The notes below the pieces were generated by a model. It was not told the origin of the DNA. It worked only from the letters and a program-made list of their open reading frames with translations, and made no database searches. This document shows, piece after piece, positions 10,040-18,286 of a DNA stretch of 64,000 bases. The stretch is taken from the NCBI RefSeq assembly GCF_900090295.1, contig NZ_LT607753.1, forward strand, positions 2,046,001 through 2,110,000, in the 5' to 3' direction. This DNA comes from Micromonospora coxensis (GTDB lineage Bacteria; Actinomycetota; Actinomycetes; Mycobacteriales; Micromonosporaceae). How positions within the stretch are numbered: the stretch's first letter is position 1; each line of letters begins with the position of its first letter. A program made the position numbers and the translations under genes.

Positions 10040-12472
10040 GTGCCGCTCCCCCGCCCGGCCCGTGTACGCCGGCACAACCGGCCCAGCGACCACACCGACC
10101 AGCTCTGGTCGGTCCGCACCCAACTCCTCGCGCCCATCCTGGTGGCCACCCTCGGCCTGGTGGTGCTCGGCGCCACCCAGACCGGCACCGCACTGGACGC
10201 CTCCGCCGACGCCGACCGCGCCCGCGTCCTCGCCGGCACCGCCACCGCGACCGTGCGCCTGGTGCACGAACTCGAACGCGAACTCGGCGAGACCGCCGCC
10301 CTGCGTCAGCGCGGCGGCACCAGCGGTCGCCCGCTCGTCGACGCGCAGCGGCGGCGGGTGGACGCCGCCGTCGAGCGGTACCGCACGGCCAGCCGGGACG
10401 CCCGCCGCGCCGCGCCGGACCTCGGTGGCGCGCTCGAAGCCGCCGACGACCACCTCTACCGGCTCGACCCGGCCCGCCGCGCGGTGACCGAGTCCGGGGA
10501 CGTCGACTCGACCTACGTGGCGCTGGTCGAGTCCCTGCTCTCCGTCGCCGACGCCCTGCCGGCCCAGCTCCGCGACACCGACCTGGCCAACGCGGCGCGG
10601 GAGGTCGCGGCGGTCGCCGCCCAGGAGCACCTGGCCTCGCTGGAACGCGACCTGATCCGGGCGGTCTTCGTCCGCGGCGAGCTGGCGCCGGGCGAGTTGG
10701 TCCGGCTCGGCCAGCTGCGCGGCGCGCAGGAGCAGCGCCAGGCGGAGTTCTCCCGGATCGCCGACGACGAGGCGCAGGCCGCGTACGTCCGGTTGATGTC
10801 CGGCTCGGACGTGTCGAGCGCGCAGCGGATGCGCGACAGCGCCGTCAACGGCGAGACCCTGCCGGCCGCGCTGAAGGTCGACGGCGACGCCTGGTTCGTC
10901 GCGCAGAGCGGCATGATCCGCCGCTACAACCTCCTCGGCCGGGAACTCTCCGAGGAGTTGGACCGGCAGGCCGCCACCCTGGCCGCGGACGCCCGGCGGC
11001 GGGCCCTGCTCACCGGTGGCGCGACCACCGCGGTGGCCGCCGCCGCGCTGCTGGCCGCCGCGCTGCTCGCGGTACGTACCAGCCGCCGGCTGCGCCGGCT
11101 GCGGGTCGCGGCGCTGACCATGGCCCACACCGAGCTGCCCGAGCGGATCACCGCGATCGCCTCCGGCGAGGGCACCCCCGCCGAGGGCGCGGCCACCCGG
11201 CTCACCGCCGGCATCCGGCAGGGACGCGACGAGGTCGCCCAGGTGGCCGAGGCGTTCGACACGGTGAACCGGGCGGCGTTGCGGCTCGCCGGTGAACAGG
11301 CGGAGCTGCGGTTGGACGTGACCCGGATGGCCGAGGCGCTGGCCCGGCGGATCCGGACGCTGATCACCCGGCAGCTGCGGCTGCTCGACGAGTTCGAACG
11401 CGAGGAGACCGACCCGGACGCGCTGGCCCGGCTCTTCGCCCTCGACCACCTCGCCGCCCGGATGCGCCGCAACGGGGAGAACCTGCTGGTCCTCGCCGGT
11501 GGCGAGCCCGGCCGCGCGCACGAGGGCGACCACCTGCTGGCCGACGTGGTCCGCGCCGCCGCCTCGGAGATCGAGGACTACACCCGGGTCGAGATCGACG
11601 TGCCACCCGCCGCGGTGCACGGCTCCGCGGTGGGCTACCTGGTCCACCTCCTCGCCGAGCTGCTGGAGAACGCCACCAACTACTCACCGCCGCACGCACC
11701 GGTGCACGTGGACGGTCGCCGTACCGTCGACGGGCTCACCCTGCGCGTGCACGACCAGGGCATCGGCATCAGCGAGAGCCGGCTCACCCAGATCAACGAG
11801 CGGCTGCTCGCCCCGGCCGTGCTCTCCAGCGCCGCCGCCGGCAGCATGGGGCTGCACGTGGTGGCCCACCTGGCGGCCCGGCACGGGATCCGGGTCCAGC
11901 TGCACAACACCGGCCACGGCACGATCGCCCAGGTCGAGGTGCCGGAGAGCGCGCTGACCCGGCTGGACGCGGTGTCCCGACGTCCCGCGCCGAACCGCCA
12001 GCCCTCCTCGTCGGCCGCCTGGTTCCGGCCCCGCGCCGGCACCCCGGCCACCGCGACCGCGGTGCCGTCCGGGATGCCCGGGGCACGGGCGGCCGAGCCG
12101 CCGTACCCGGGGCACGGCCTCGCCGGACCGGTCGGCGCGCACCACGCGCCCACGGTCTCGCTGCCGGTCGTCGGCCCCGGCCGGGGCGCCGCGCCGTCCC
12201 GGCCGCCGGCCGCCCGGGGCGCCGCGTCCCCGCCGCCCGGACCCACCCGCCCGCCCACCGGCGCACCGGCGGCGACCACCGGGACGGGCCTGCCCCGGCG
12301 CACCCGGGGCGGCGCGATGCCCACCGGGCTGCACCACGCCCCGCCGCCCCGGAAGGCGGACGACCCGCTGGACCCGGAGGTGGTGCGGGCCCGGCTCTCC
12401 GCCCTCGCCGAGGGCGTGGCCAGCGCGATGCGACGCAACCAGCACAACGGATCGATTGGGAGACAGCAATGA
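10040..12472 (+). CDS. Conservon-type (CvnA-like) nitrate/nitrite-sensor-domain histidine kinase
   Basis: Membrane protein of 810 residues. A membrane span at about 26-48 is followed by a roughly 270-residue extracytoplasmic helical domain. Near its start is LVHELERELGETAAL, the pattern of nitrate/nitrite-sensing-type (NIT) domains. A second span lies at about 322-346, then a HAMP-like linker and an ATPase domain with HLLAELLENATNYSPPHAP (about 535-553), DQGIGIS and GSMGLHVVAHLAARHG (about 602-617). Residues 645-780 are Pro/Ala/Gly-rich and probably disordered, as in Streptomyces CvnA proteins. The dimerisation segment IRTLITRQLRLLDEFERE shows no classical His-box. GTG at 10040 has GGGAG just upstream. 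Its last four bases overlap the roadblock gene. The transporter genes upstream suggest it senses the same solute. Confidence 0.9.
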   Translation: MPLPRPARVRRHNRPSDHTDQLWSVRTQLLAPILVATLGLVVLGATQTGTALDASADADRARVLAGTATATVRLVHELERELGETAALRQRGGTSGRPLVDAQRRRVDAAVERYRTASRDARRAAPDLGGALEAADDHLYRLDPARRAVTESGDVDSTYVALVESLLSVADALPAQLRDTDLANAAREVAAVAAQEHLASLERDLIRAVFVRGELAPGELVRLGQLRGAQEQRQAEFSRIADDEAQAAYVRLMSGSDVSSAQRMRDSAVNGETLPAALKVDGDAWFVAQSGMIRRYNLLGRELSEELDRQAATLAADARRRALLTGGATTAVAAAALLAAALLAVRTSRRLRRLRVAALTMAHTELPERITAIASGEGTPAEGAATRLTAGIRQGRDEVAQVAEAFDTVNRAALRLAGEQAELRLDVTRMAEALARRIRTLITRQLRLLDEFEREETDPDALARLFALDHLAARMRRNGENLLVLAGGEPGRAHEGDHLLADVVRAAASEIEDYTRVEIDVPPAAVHGSAVGYLVHLLAELLENATNYSPPHAPVHVDGRRTVDGLTLRVHDQGIGISESRLTQINERLLAPAVLSSAAAGSMGLHVVAHLAARHGIRVQLHNTGHGTIAQVEVPESALTRLDAVSRRPAPNRQPSSSAAWFRPRAGTPATATAVPSGMPGARAAEPPYPGHGLAGPVGAHHAPTVSLPVVGPGRGAAPSRPPAARGAASPPPGPTRPPTGAPAATTGTGLPRRTRGGAMPTGLHHAPPPRKADDPLDPEVVRARLSALAEGVASAMRRNQHNGSIGRQQ

Positions 12473-12861
12473 CCTCACCCGTGAGCCCGGGCCTCGACTG
12501 GCTCCTGGCGAACTTCGCCGAGCAGGTGCCGGACGTCTCCCACGCCGTCGCGGTATCCGAGGACGGGCTGCGGCTGGCCGCCTCGCCCCACCTCGCGCCC
12601 GACCAGGTGGACCAGCTCGCCGCCGTGATCAGCGGGTTGGCCAGCCTCACCGTCGGCGCGGCGCGGCTGATGTCCGCCGGGCGGGTACGGCAGCAGATCG
12701 TCGACATGGACGGCGGCGTGATGCTGGTGATGTCGGTCGGCGAACGGGCGCTGCTCGGGGTGCTCGCCGCCCCCGGCTGCGACCTCGGCCAGGTCGGCTT
12801 CGAGACGGCGACGTTGGTGCAGCGGGTGGCCGAGGCACTGGAACCGGCGGTACGGGGATGA
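12469..12861 (+). CDS. Roadblock/LC7 domain protein (CvnB-like)
   Basis: Small cytoplasmic protein of 130 residues consisting of one roadblock/LC7 domain. It begins DWLLANFAEQVPDVSHAVAV and continues with SEDGLRLAAS, LASLTVGAARLMSAG, VDMDGGVMLVMSVGERALLG and VGFETATLVQRVAEALEP, the standard actinobacterial CvnB pattern. In conservons it follows the CvnA kinase-like protein and precedes CvnC (DUF742) and the CvnD GTPase. Here it overlaps the kinase stop by four bases (ATGA) and is itself overlapped by a TAXI lipoprotein gene; no DUF742 or GTPase gene follows. It presumably docks on the kinase C-terminal region or on a GTPase encoded elsewhere. Confidence 0.93.
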   Translation: MTSPVSPGLDWLLANFAEQVPDVSHAVAVSEDGLRLAASPHLAPDQVDQLAAVISGLASLTVGAARLMSAGRVRQQIVDMDGGVMLVMSVGERALLGVLAAPGCDLGQVGFETATLVQRVAEALEPAVRG

Positions 12862-13823
12862 CCCGCCGGTCACTGCGGTGGCTGGCCGCGCTGCTGGTCG
12901 CCGTGCTCGCCGCCGGCTGCGGGCAGGCCGAGCCCGCGCCGGAGGCCTGGCACGACGGGCGGATCTTCCTGGCCACCGGCAACACCACCGGCGTGTACTA
13001 CCAGCTCGGCGGCGGCTACGCCGACGTGATCAGCCGGCACCTGCCCGGGTACGAGGCGCGGGCCGAGCCGACCGGCGCCTCGGTGGAGAACATCACCCGG
13101 TTGGCCGGCGGGGACATGGAGATCGCCTTCAGCCTCGCCGACACCGCCGCCGACGCGGTCGCCGGGCGGGGCGCCTTCCACCAGCCCCAGCCGGTCCGGG
13201 CGCTGGCCCGGGTCTACAGCAACTACACCCACGTGATCGTCCGGACCGACGCCAGGATCAAGGACTTCGCGGGGCTGCGCGGCAAGCGGGTCTCCACCGG
13301 TTCGCCGAAGTCCGGCACGGACATCATCGCCGGGCGGCTGCTGACCGCCGCCGGGATGAACCCGGACCGGGACGTCCGCCGGTTCACCCTGTCCCTGCCG
13401 GAGACGGTCAAGCGGATGCGGGCGGGCAGCCTCGACGCGATGTTCTTCTCCGGCGGCCTGCCCACCCCGGGCATCGCCGACCTGCTCTCCCGGGACCCGG
13501 ACACGTTCCGGCTGCTGCCGATCGCCGACCTGATCGAACCGCTGAACGCCACGTACGGCTCGGTGTACACCACCGCCGAGCTGCCGAAGGACGTCTACCG
13601 CACGCCCACCGGCACCCCGACCGTGACGGTGGCGAACGTGATGCTGGTCGGCGCGGACATGCCGGACCAGCTCGCGTACGACCTGACCCGGCTGCTCTTC
13701 ACCTACCAGGGCGACCTGATCAGGGTGCACCCGGAGGCGGGCAACTTCACCCGGCAGAGCGCCGCCGGCACCGACCCGATCCCGCTGCACCCGGGCGCGG
13801 CCCGCTTCTACCAGGGCGGCTGA
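12858..13823 (+). CDS. Second TAXI family solute-binding lipoprotein (linked to sensor genes)
   Basis: Lipoprotein of 321 residues, with lipobox VLAAGC giving Cys21. It shares the full TAXI fold with the 8955-9974 product: FLATGNTTGVYYQLGGGYAD, EPTGASVENITRL, EIAFSLADTAADAV and RVSTGSPKSGTDIIAGRLL. Its ATG overlaps the roadblock stop by four bases (ATGA), so it is translated together with the sensor pair rather than with a permease. It could be an alternative binding protein for the TRAP permease or, as I infer from its position, the ligand-loaded input to the sensor kinase. It is the last gene of the operon, and the next gene converges on it. Confidence 0.94.
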   Translation: MTRRSLRWLAALLVAVLAAGCGQAEPAPEAWHDGRIFLATGNTTGVYYQLGGGYADVISRHLPGYEARAEPTGASVENITRLAGGDMEIAFSLADTAADAVAGRGAFHQPQPVRALARVYSNYTHVIVRTDARIKDFAGLRGKRVSTGSPKSGTDIIAGRLLTAAGMNPDRDVRRFTLSLPETVKRMRAGSLDAMFFSGGLPTPGIADLLSRDPDTFRLLPIADLIEPLNATYGSVYTTAELPKDVYRTPTGTPTVTVANVMLVGADMPDQLAYDLTRLLFTYQGDLIRVHPEAGNFTRQSAAGTDPIPLHPGAARFYQGG

Positions 13824-13870
13824 GCCCGGCGGCGCGGGCGCGCCCCGGTGGTCGTCGTCGACCGGGACGG

Positions 13871-14404
13871 TCAGACGTCCGCCGGGGAGGTGGCGACCCG
13901 GGCGGCGGCGACCAGCCGGTCGGTCTCGGCCAGCACCTCGTCGTCGGTCGGGGTGCCCGGGTCGAACCGGACCGTCCAGGCCAGGCCGTCCGCACCGGCC
14001 ACCCGCCGGGCCGCGATCCGGCCGGCGCCGCCGGGCACCGGGTGGTGCGCGGTGTACGCCACCGAGCGGGTGACCCGGGCCCGCACCTGGTGCGGCAGGT
14101 CGCCCGGGTCGAGCAGCAGGTACGTCTCGGCGGGACAGTCGGCGACCACCTGGTAGCCGTCCCGCTCGGCCAGCGGCTCGGCCGGGGTGACGGTCAGCTC
14201 ACGGCCGGACCAGACCGCCTTGAGGATGTCGTGCCAGCCCAGCCGGTGCCCCCGGCCGGGCAGCCAGAGCCCGAGGTTGCTGGCGACCACCACGCCGTCG
14301 CCCTCGCCGTTGCCGGCGGTGGCCCAGGCCAGCACCCGCTCGTCGGCGGCGAGCGGGGGCCGGGCGGCGGGCGGCAGCTTCGGCTTACGGCTGAACAGTC
14401 CCAT
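13871..14404 (-). CDS. Conserved hypothetical protein coupled to dnaG
   Basis: 177 residues, no signal peptide and no long hydrophobic segment, so probably cytoplasmic. The sequence starts MGLFSRKPKLPPAARPPLAA and contains a beta-rich stretch (VVVASNLGLWLPGRGHRLGWHDILKAVWSGRELTV split by short turns) resembling a PH-like fold, followed by a helical C-terminus. I do not recognise a named family. Its ATG shares one base with the stop of dnaG (TGATG), so translation is coupled to primase. Small genes of this kind downstream of dnaG are seen in other actinomycetes, but a role in replication is not shown by the sequence. Confidence 0.8.
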   Translation of the reverse strand: MGLFSRKPKLPPAARPPLAADERVLAWATAGNGEGDGVVVASNLGLWLPGRGHRLGWHDILKAVWSGRELTVTPAEPLAERDGYQVVADCPAETYLLLDPGDLPHQVRARVTRSVAYTAHHPVPGGAGRIAARRVAGADGLAWTVRFDPGTPTDDEVLAETDRLVAAARVATSPADV

Positions 14405-16281
14405 CACAGTCCTCCCGCGGCCTGCTCGCGCAGCGCCCGCGCGTGCTGCTCCAGCGAGAGCAGTTCCCCGAACAGGGCGAAGTACTCGTCCTTGTGGTTC
14501 ACCGGGTTGATCCGCTGGATCTTGGATTTGAGGTCCCGGATCCGGGCGGTGACCGAGCCCCACTGGAGCCGGGCCATGGTCACCGACACGTAGCGCGGGT
14601 CGGGCTCGCCCGCGATGCGCAGCGGCTCCACGGCCAGCTCGCCGACGAGCGCCCGGGCGGCCAGGTCCTCGCAGGCGTCGCGGACGGATTCGATCCACAC
14701 CGCGCCGCCGGCCGCCGCCGACGCCCCGCCGGCCGCCGCGATCGCCGCCCGTACCGCCTGGTGCACCGGGTGCCGGTACTCCGGCGCCTCGACGGCGTCG
14801 AACATCGGCCCGGCCAGCACCGGCTCCTGGAGGGCGAGCTTCAGCGCCTCCCGCTCGACCATCGACTGCGGGCTGTCCACCGCCGGGTCGGGGGCGGCGG
14901 CGCGGGGCCGGGCCGACGCGGGGGCGTCCCGGTCGGTGGTCGGGGCGTTGCCGGCGGCGAGTACCGCCCGCTGCACCGGCTCGATCTCCATGCCGAGGTC
15001 GCCGGCGAGCTTGCGCACGTACTCCGGGCGCTTCTCCCGGTCCTTGATCTTCGCGACCAGGGGGGCGGCACGGCGCATCGCCTCCACCCGGCCGTCGACC
15101 GTGTCGAGGTCGTACCGGTTGATCACGTGGCGCAGCGCGAAGTCCACCAACGGCTCGCGGCGGGCGACCAGGTCGCGGACCGCGAGGTCGCCCTTGGCCA
15201 GGCGCAGTTCGCACGGGTCCATGTTGTCGGGGCTGACCGCGATGAAGGTACGGCCCACGAAGCGCTGGTCGTCCTCGAACGCGCGCAGCGCCGCCTTCTG
15301 GCCGGCGGCGTCCCCGTCGAAGGTGAAGATGATCTCGCCGGCCACCGCGTCGGTGTCCAGCAGCAGCCGGCGCAGCACGCCGATGTGGTCGGCGCCGAAG
15401 GCGGTGCCGCAGGTGGCGACCGCGGTCGGCACGCCGGCCAGGTGGCAGGCCATCACGTCGGTGTAGCCCTCGACGACGACCACCTTGCCCTGCTTGGCGA
15501 TCTCCCGCTTGGCCTGGTCGATGCCGTAGAGCACGTGCGACTTCTTGTAGATCGGCGTCTCGGGGGTGTTGAGGTACTTCGGGCCGTCGTCGTCGTCGAA
15601 GAGCTTGCGGGCGCCGAAGCCGATCACGTCGCCGGCCAGGTCACGGATCGGCCAGAGCAGCCGGCGGCGGAACCGGTCGATCAGCGAGCCCGAGCGGGCC
15701 GGGCGGGACAGCCCGGCGGTGACCAGCTCGTCGTGGCTGAAGCCCTGCTGGCGCAGGTGTCTGGTGAGCAGGTCCCAGCCCTCGGGGGCGAAGCCGCAGC
15801 CGTAGCGCTCGGCGGCGGCCCGGTCGAAGCCGCGCTGGGCCAGGAACTCGCGTGCCGCCCGGGCCCCGGCCGTGGTGAGCTGCGCCTGGTAGAACTCCAC
15901 GGCGGCGGCGTGCGCGGCCACCAGGCGCTGTTTCTGCCCCTGCTGGGGGCGGTGGCGCGGGGCGGCCTGGTCGCCCTCCACGTAGCGCAGCTGGAGGCCG
16001 GCCCGGGCGGCGAGCCGCTCGACGGACTCGACGAAGCTGAGGTGCTCGGCGTCCATCAGGAACTTGATCGCGTCGCCGCCGACCCCGCAGCCGAAGCAGT
16101 AGAAGACGTTGCGGGCCGGCGAGACGTTGAACGACGGGCTCTTCTCGTCGTGGAACGGGCAGAGCCCCTTGAGGTTGCCGCCGCCGGCCGACCGGAGGGT
16201 CACCGTGTCCGAGATGACCTCGGCGATGGAGGTGCGCTCCCGGACCAGCGCGATGTCCTCGTCCCGGATCCGCCCAGCCAT
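14404..16281 (-). CDS. dnaG: DNA primase
   Basis: Replicative primase of 625 residues, which lays RNA primers at the fork with the DnaB helicase. The CHC2-type zinc finger is formed by Cys41, His44, Cys62 and Cys65 (CPFHDEKSPSF then FYCFGCG). The catalytic core contains VVVVEGYTDVMACHLAGV (Toprim glutamate) and IIFTFDGDAAGQKAALRAF (the acidic DxD-like site). The C-terminal 190 residues, rich in Ala, match the helicase-binding region. The ATG at 16281 (MAGRIRDEDIALVRERTSI) is the usual family start. The downstream 177-residue gene overlaps its stop by one base. Confidence 0.98.
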   Translation of the reverse strand: MAGRIRDEDIALVRERTSIAEVISDTVTLRSAGGGNLKGLCPFHDEKSPSFNVSPARNVFYCFGCGVGGDAIKFLMDAEHLSFVESVERLAARAGLQLRYVEGDQAAPRHRPQQGQKQRLVAAHAAAVEFYQAQLTTAGARAAREFLAQRGFDRAAAERYGCGFAPEGWDLLTRHLRQQGFSHDELVTAGLSRPARSGSLIDRFRRRLLWPIRDLAGDVIGFGARKLFDDDDGPKYLNTPETPIYKKSHVLYGIDQAKREIAKQGKVVVVEGYTDVMACHLAGVPTAVATCGTAFGADHIGVLRRLLLDTDAVAGEIIFTFDGDAAGQKAALRAFEDDQRFVGRTFIAVSPDNMDPCELRLAKGDLAVRDLVARREPLVDFALRHVINRYDLDTVDGRVEAMRRAAPLVAKIKDREKRPEYVRKLAGDLGMEIEPVQRAVLAAGNAPTTDRDAPASARPRAAAPDPAVDSPQSMVEREALKLALQEPVLAGPMFDAVEAPEYRHPVHQAVRAAIAAAGGASAAAGGAVWIESVRDACEDLAARALVGELAVEPLRIAGEPDPRYVSVTMARLQWGSVTARIRDLKSKIQRINPVNHKDEYFALFGELLSLEQHARALREQAAGGL

Positions 16282-16368
16282 TCAGTGCCACCCCCTCGGC
16301 CCTACATCCTGCCCTGCCGCGGCGGTGATCCGTAGGCCGGGGGATCCGCGTGTGGCGAACGCCCCGGC

Positions 16369-18012
16369 TCAGCGCGGACGGCGGTGCAGCCACCGGGTGA
16401 CCGGTGGTGGGTCCTCCTCGTCGTACGACCGGGCGGCCCGCACCGCGGCGGCCAGGCCGAACCGGCGGGCCCGGGCCGGCTGCGGGTTGACCGCCGGGTC
16501 CCGGCCCATGTCGCGCAGCAGCGCCACGGCGAGCCCGAGCATCACCACCACGAACGGCAACGCCACCATGATCGTCGCTTGTTGCAGGGCGGCCAGGCCA
16601 CCGGCGAGCAGCAGCGCGGCGGCGACCGCCCCGATCAGCACGCCCCAGAGCACCACGAGCACCCGGTGCGGGCGCAACGCACCGCCGGAGGTGAGCGAAC
16701 CCAGCACCAGCGACGCCGAGTCGGCGCTGGTCACGAAGTACAGCGCGATGAGGACCATGGCCAGCACGCTGGTGACGGTCGCCAGCGGCAGCGCCTCCAA
16801 CAGGCCGAACAGCGCCTGTTCGCTGCCCGCCCCGACGTCCGCCACGAGGTCGCGGGCGCCGGTGGCCTGGACGCGCAGCGCGCTGCCCCCCAGCACCGCG
16901 AACCAGACCGCGCTGGCCCCGCTGGGCACCAGCAGCACCCCCACCAGGAACTGGCGTACGGTCCGCCCCCGTGAGATGCGGGCGATGAAGGTGCCGACGA
17001 ACGGCGCCCAGGAGATCCACCAGGCCCAGTAGAAGATCGTCCAGGATCCGAGCCACGCCGGGTCGGAGAAGGCGCCGGTACGGGTGGACATGAACACCAG
17101 GCTGCTCAGATAGTCGCCGACCGATGCGGGCAGCACCTCCAGCGTGTAGATCGTCGGTCCCACCACGAACACGAAGACCATCAGCAGCACGGCCAGCAGG
17201 ACGTTGGTGGTGGAGAGCCACTTGACCCCCCGGTGCAGCCCGGAGAAGGCCGAGACGACGAAGGCCAGGGTGAGCGCGCCGATCACCGTCAGCTCCACCG
17301 CACGGGTGTCGGGTACGCCGGCCACCAGGTCCAGACCGGCGGCCACCTGGAGCGCGCCGAGGCCGAGGCTGGTGGCCGAGCCGAAGACCGTGGCGAAGAC
17401 GGCGAGCAGGTCGACGGCCCGACCGGCCGCCCCGTCGGCCCGCGCGCCGAGCAGCGGTCGGAACGCGGCCGAGATCCGGTTGTCCCGCCCCTTGCGGAAG
17501 GTGGAGTAGGCCAGCGCGAGCGCGGTGACGGCGTAGATCCCCCACGGGTGCAGCGTCCAGTGGAAGAGCGTGTACTGCATCGCCGCCGCCCCCGCCGCAG
17601 GGGTCTGCGCCGCGATGCCGGTCGCCGGCGGCGGCGTGGCGTAGTGCTGGATCGGCTCGGCCACCGCGAAGAAGACGAGACCGATCCCCATCCCGGCGCT
17701 GAACATCATGGCGATCCAGGCCAGCGTGCTGAACTCCGGCTCGTCGTCGTCGGCGCCCAGCCGGATCCGGCCGTACCGGGAGGCCGCGACGACCACCGCG
17801 AGCACCAGGAAGGCGTCCGCCGAGACGACGAAGAACCAGCCGAAGGTGTCGATCACCCAGGCCAGCCCCGACTCGCCGAAGCCGGCCAACGAACGACGGG
17901 CGGACACGCCCCAGAGCACGACCGCCACCACTCCACCGACGCCCAGCGCGAGCACCACCGGATCGGGCCGCCGGCTCGCGCCGGGACCCGGGTCCCGCAC
18001 CCGCTCCGCCAT
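16369..18012 (-). CDS. BCCT family betaine/choline/carnitine transporter
   Basis: Twelve-span secondary transporter of 547 residues for trimethylammonium compounds, probably an osmoprotectant importer. Family signatures are AGMGIGLVFFAVAEPIQHY, FHWTLHPWGIYAVTALALAY, and SWTIFYWAWWISWAPFVGTF (the Trp-rich substrate region), followed by FIARISRGRTVRQFLVGVLL. Start ATG at 18012 (MAERVRDPG); a GTG at 18018 in the same frame is equally possible. The frame upstream is in the pentanucleotide repeat and is not coding. The C-terminus ends in a basic tail (WLHRRPR). It stands alone, without a binding protein or regulator next to it. Confidence 0.93.
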   Translation of the reverse strand: MAERVRDPGPGASRRPDPVVLALGVGGVVAVVLWGVSARRSLAGFGESGLAWVIDTFGWFFVVSADAFLVLAVVVAASRYGRIRLGADDDEPEFSTLAWIAMMFSAGMGIGLVFFAVAEPIQHYATPPPATGIAAQTPAAGAAAMQYTLFHWTLHPWGIYAVTALALAYSTFRKGRDNRISAAFRPLLGARADGAAGRAVDLLAVFATVFGSATSLGLGALQVAAGLDLVAGVPDTRAVELTVIGALTLAFVVSAFSGLHRGVKWLSTTNVLLAVLLMVFVFVVGPTIYTLEVLPASVGDYLSSLVFMSTRTGAFSDPAWLGSWTIFYWAWWISWAPFVGTFIARISRGRTVRQFLVGVLLVPSGASAVWFAVLGGSALRVQATGARDLVADVGAGSEQALFGLLEALPLATVTSVLAMVLIALYFVTSADSASLVLGSLTSGGALRPHRVLVVLWGVLIGAVAAALLLAGGLAALQQATIMVALPFVVVMLGLAVALLRDMGRDPAVNPQPARARRFGLAAAVRAARSYDEEDPPPVTRWLHRRPR

Positions 18013-18105
18013 GGTCACATCGTGCCGCCGACCGCCCCTGCCATCAGCGATATCCGCCCATCTCACCCGCTCGACCCGAACCGCCCGACCTGACCGAACG
18101 CCCTC

Positions 18106-18175
18106 GCTCGGCCCGGCCCGGCCCGGTTCGGCTCGGTTCGGCTCGGTTCGGCCCGGCTCGGCTCGGCTCGGCTCG
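18106..18175. repeat. Pentanucleotide tandem repeat, 14 units
   Basis: Fourteen consecutive 5-base units of the form G[C/T][C/T]CG (GCTCG, GCCCG, GTTCG) between the BCCT transporter start and the siderophore-interacting gene. The spacing is exact and only the two middle pyrimidines vary. It lies about 95 bases upstream of the BCCT start codon, so length change by slippage could affect that promoter. Confidence 0.85.
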
Positions 18176-18286
18176 GCGATCTTGCGCCTCGGTGGGGACG
18201 TGAGGGGCATTTCGTCCCAGGAACTGACCCGAATTGCACAATCGGCGTGGGACGGGGGCCGCGGGGTCGGCGCGGAGGGGGGTGGA

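Noticed and set aside
13824..13870. cvnC and cvnD completing a conservon after the roadblock gene
   Set aside because: Only 47 bases separate the second TAXI gene from a convergent gene; no DUF742 or GTPase is present anywhere in the window.
14443..16335. Plus-strand frame of 630 codons opposite dnaG
   Set aside because: Mirror frame of primase; the primase motifs on the other strand are complete.
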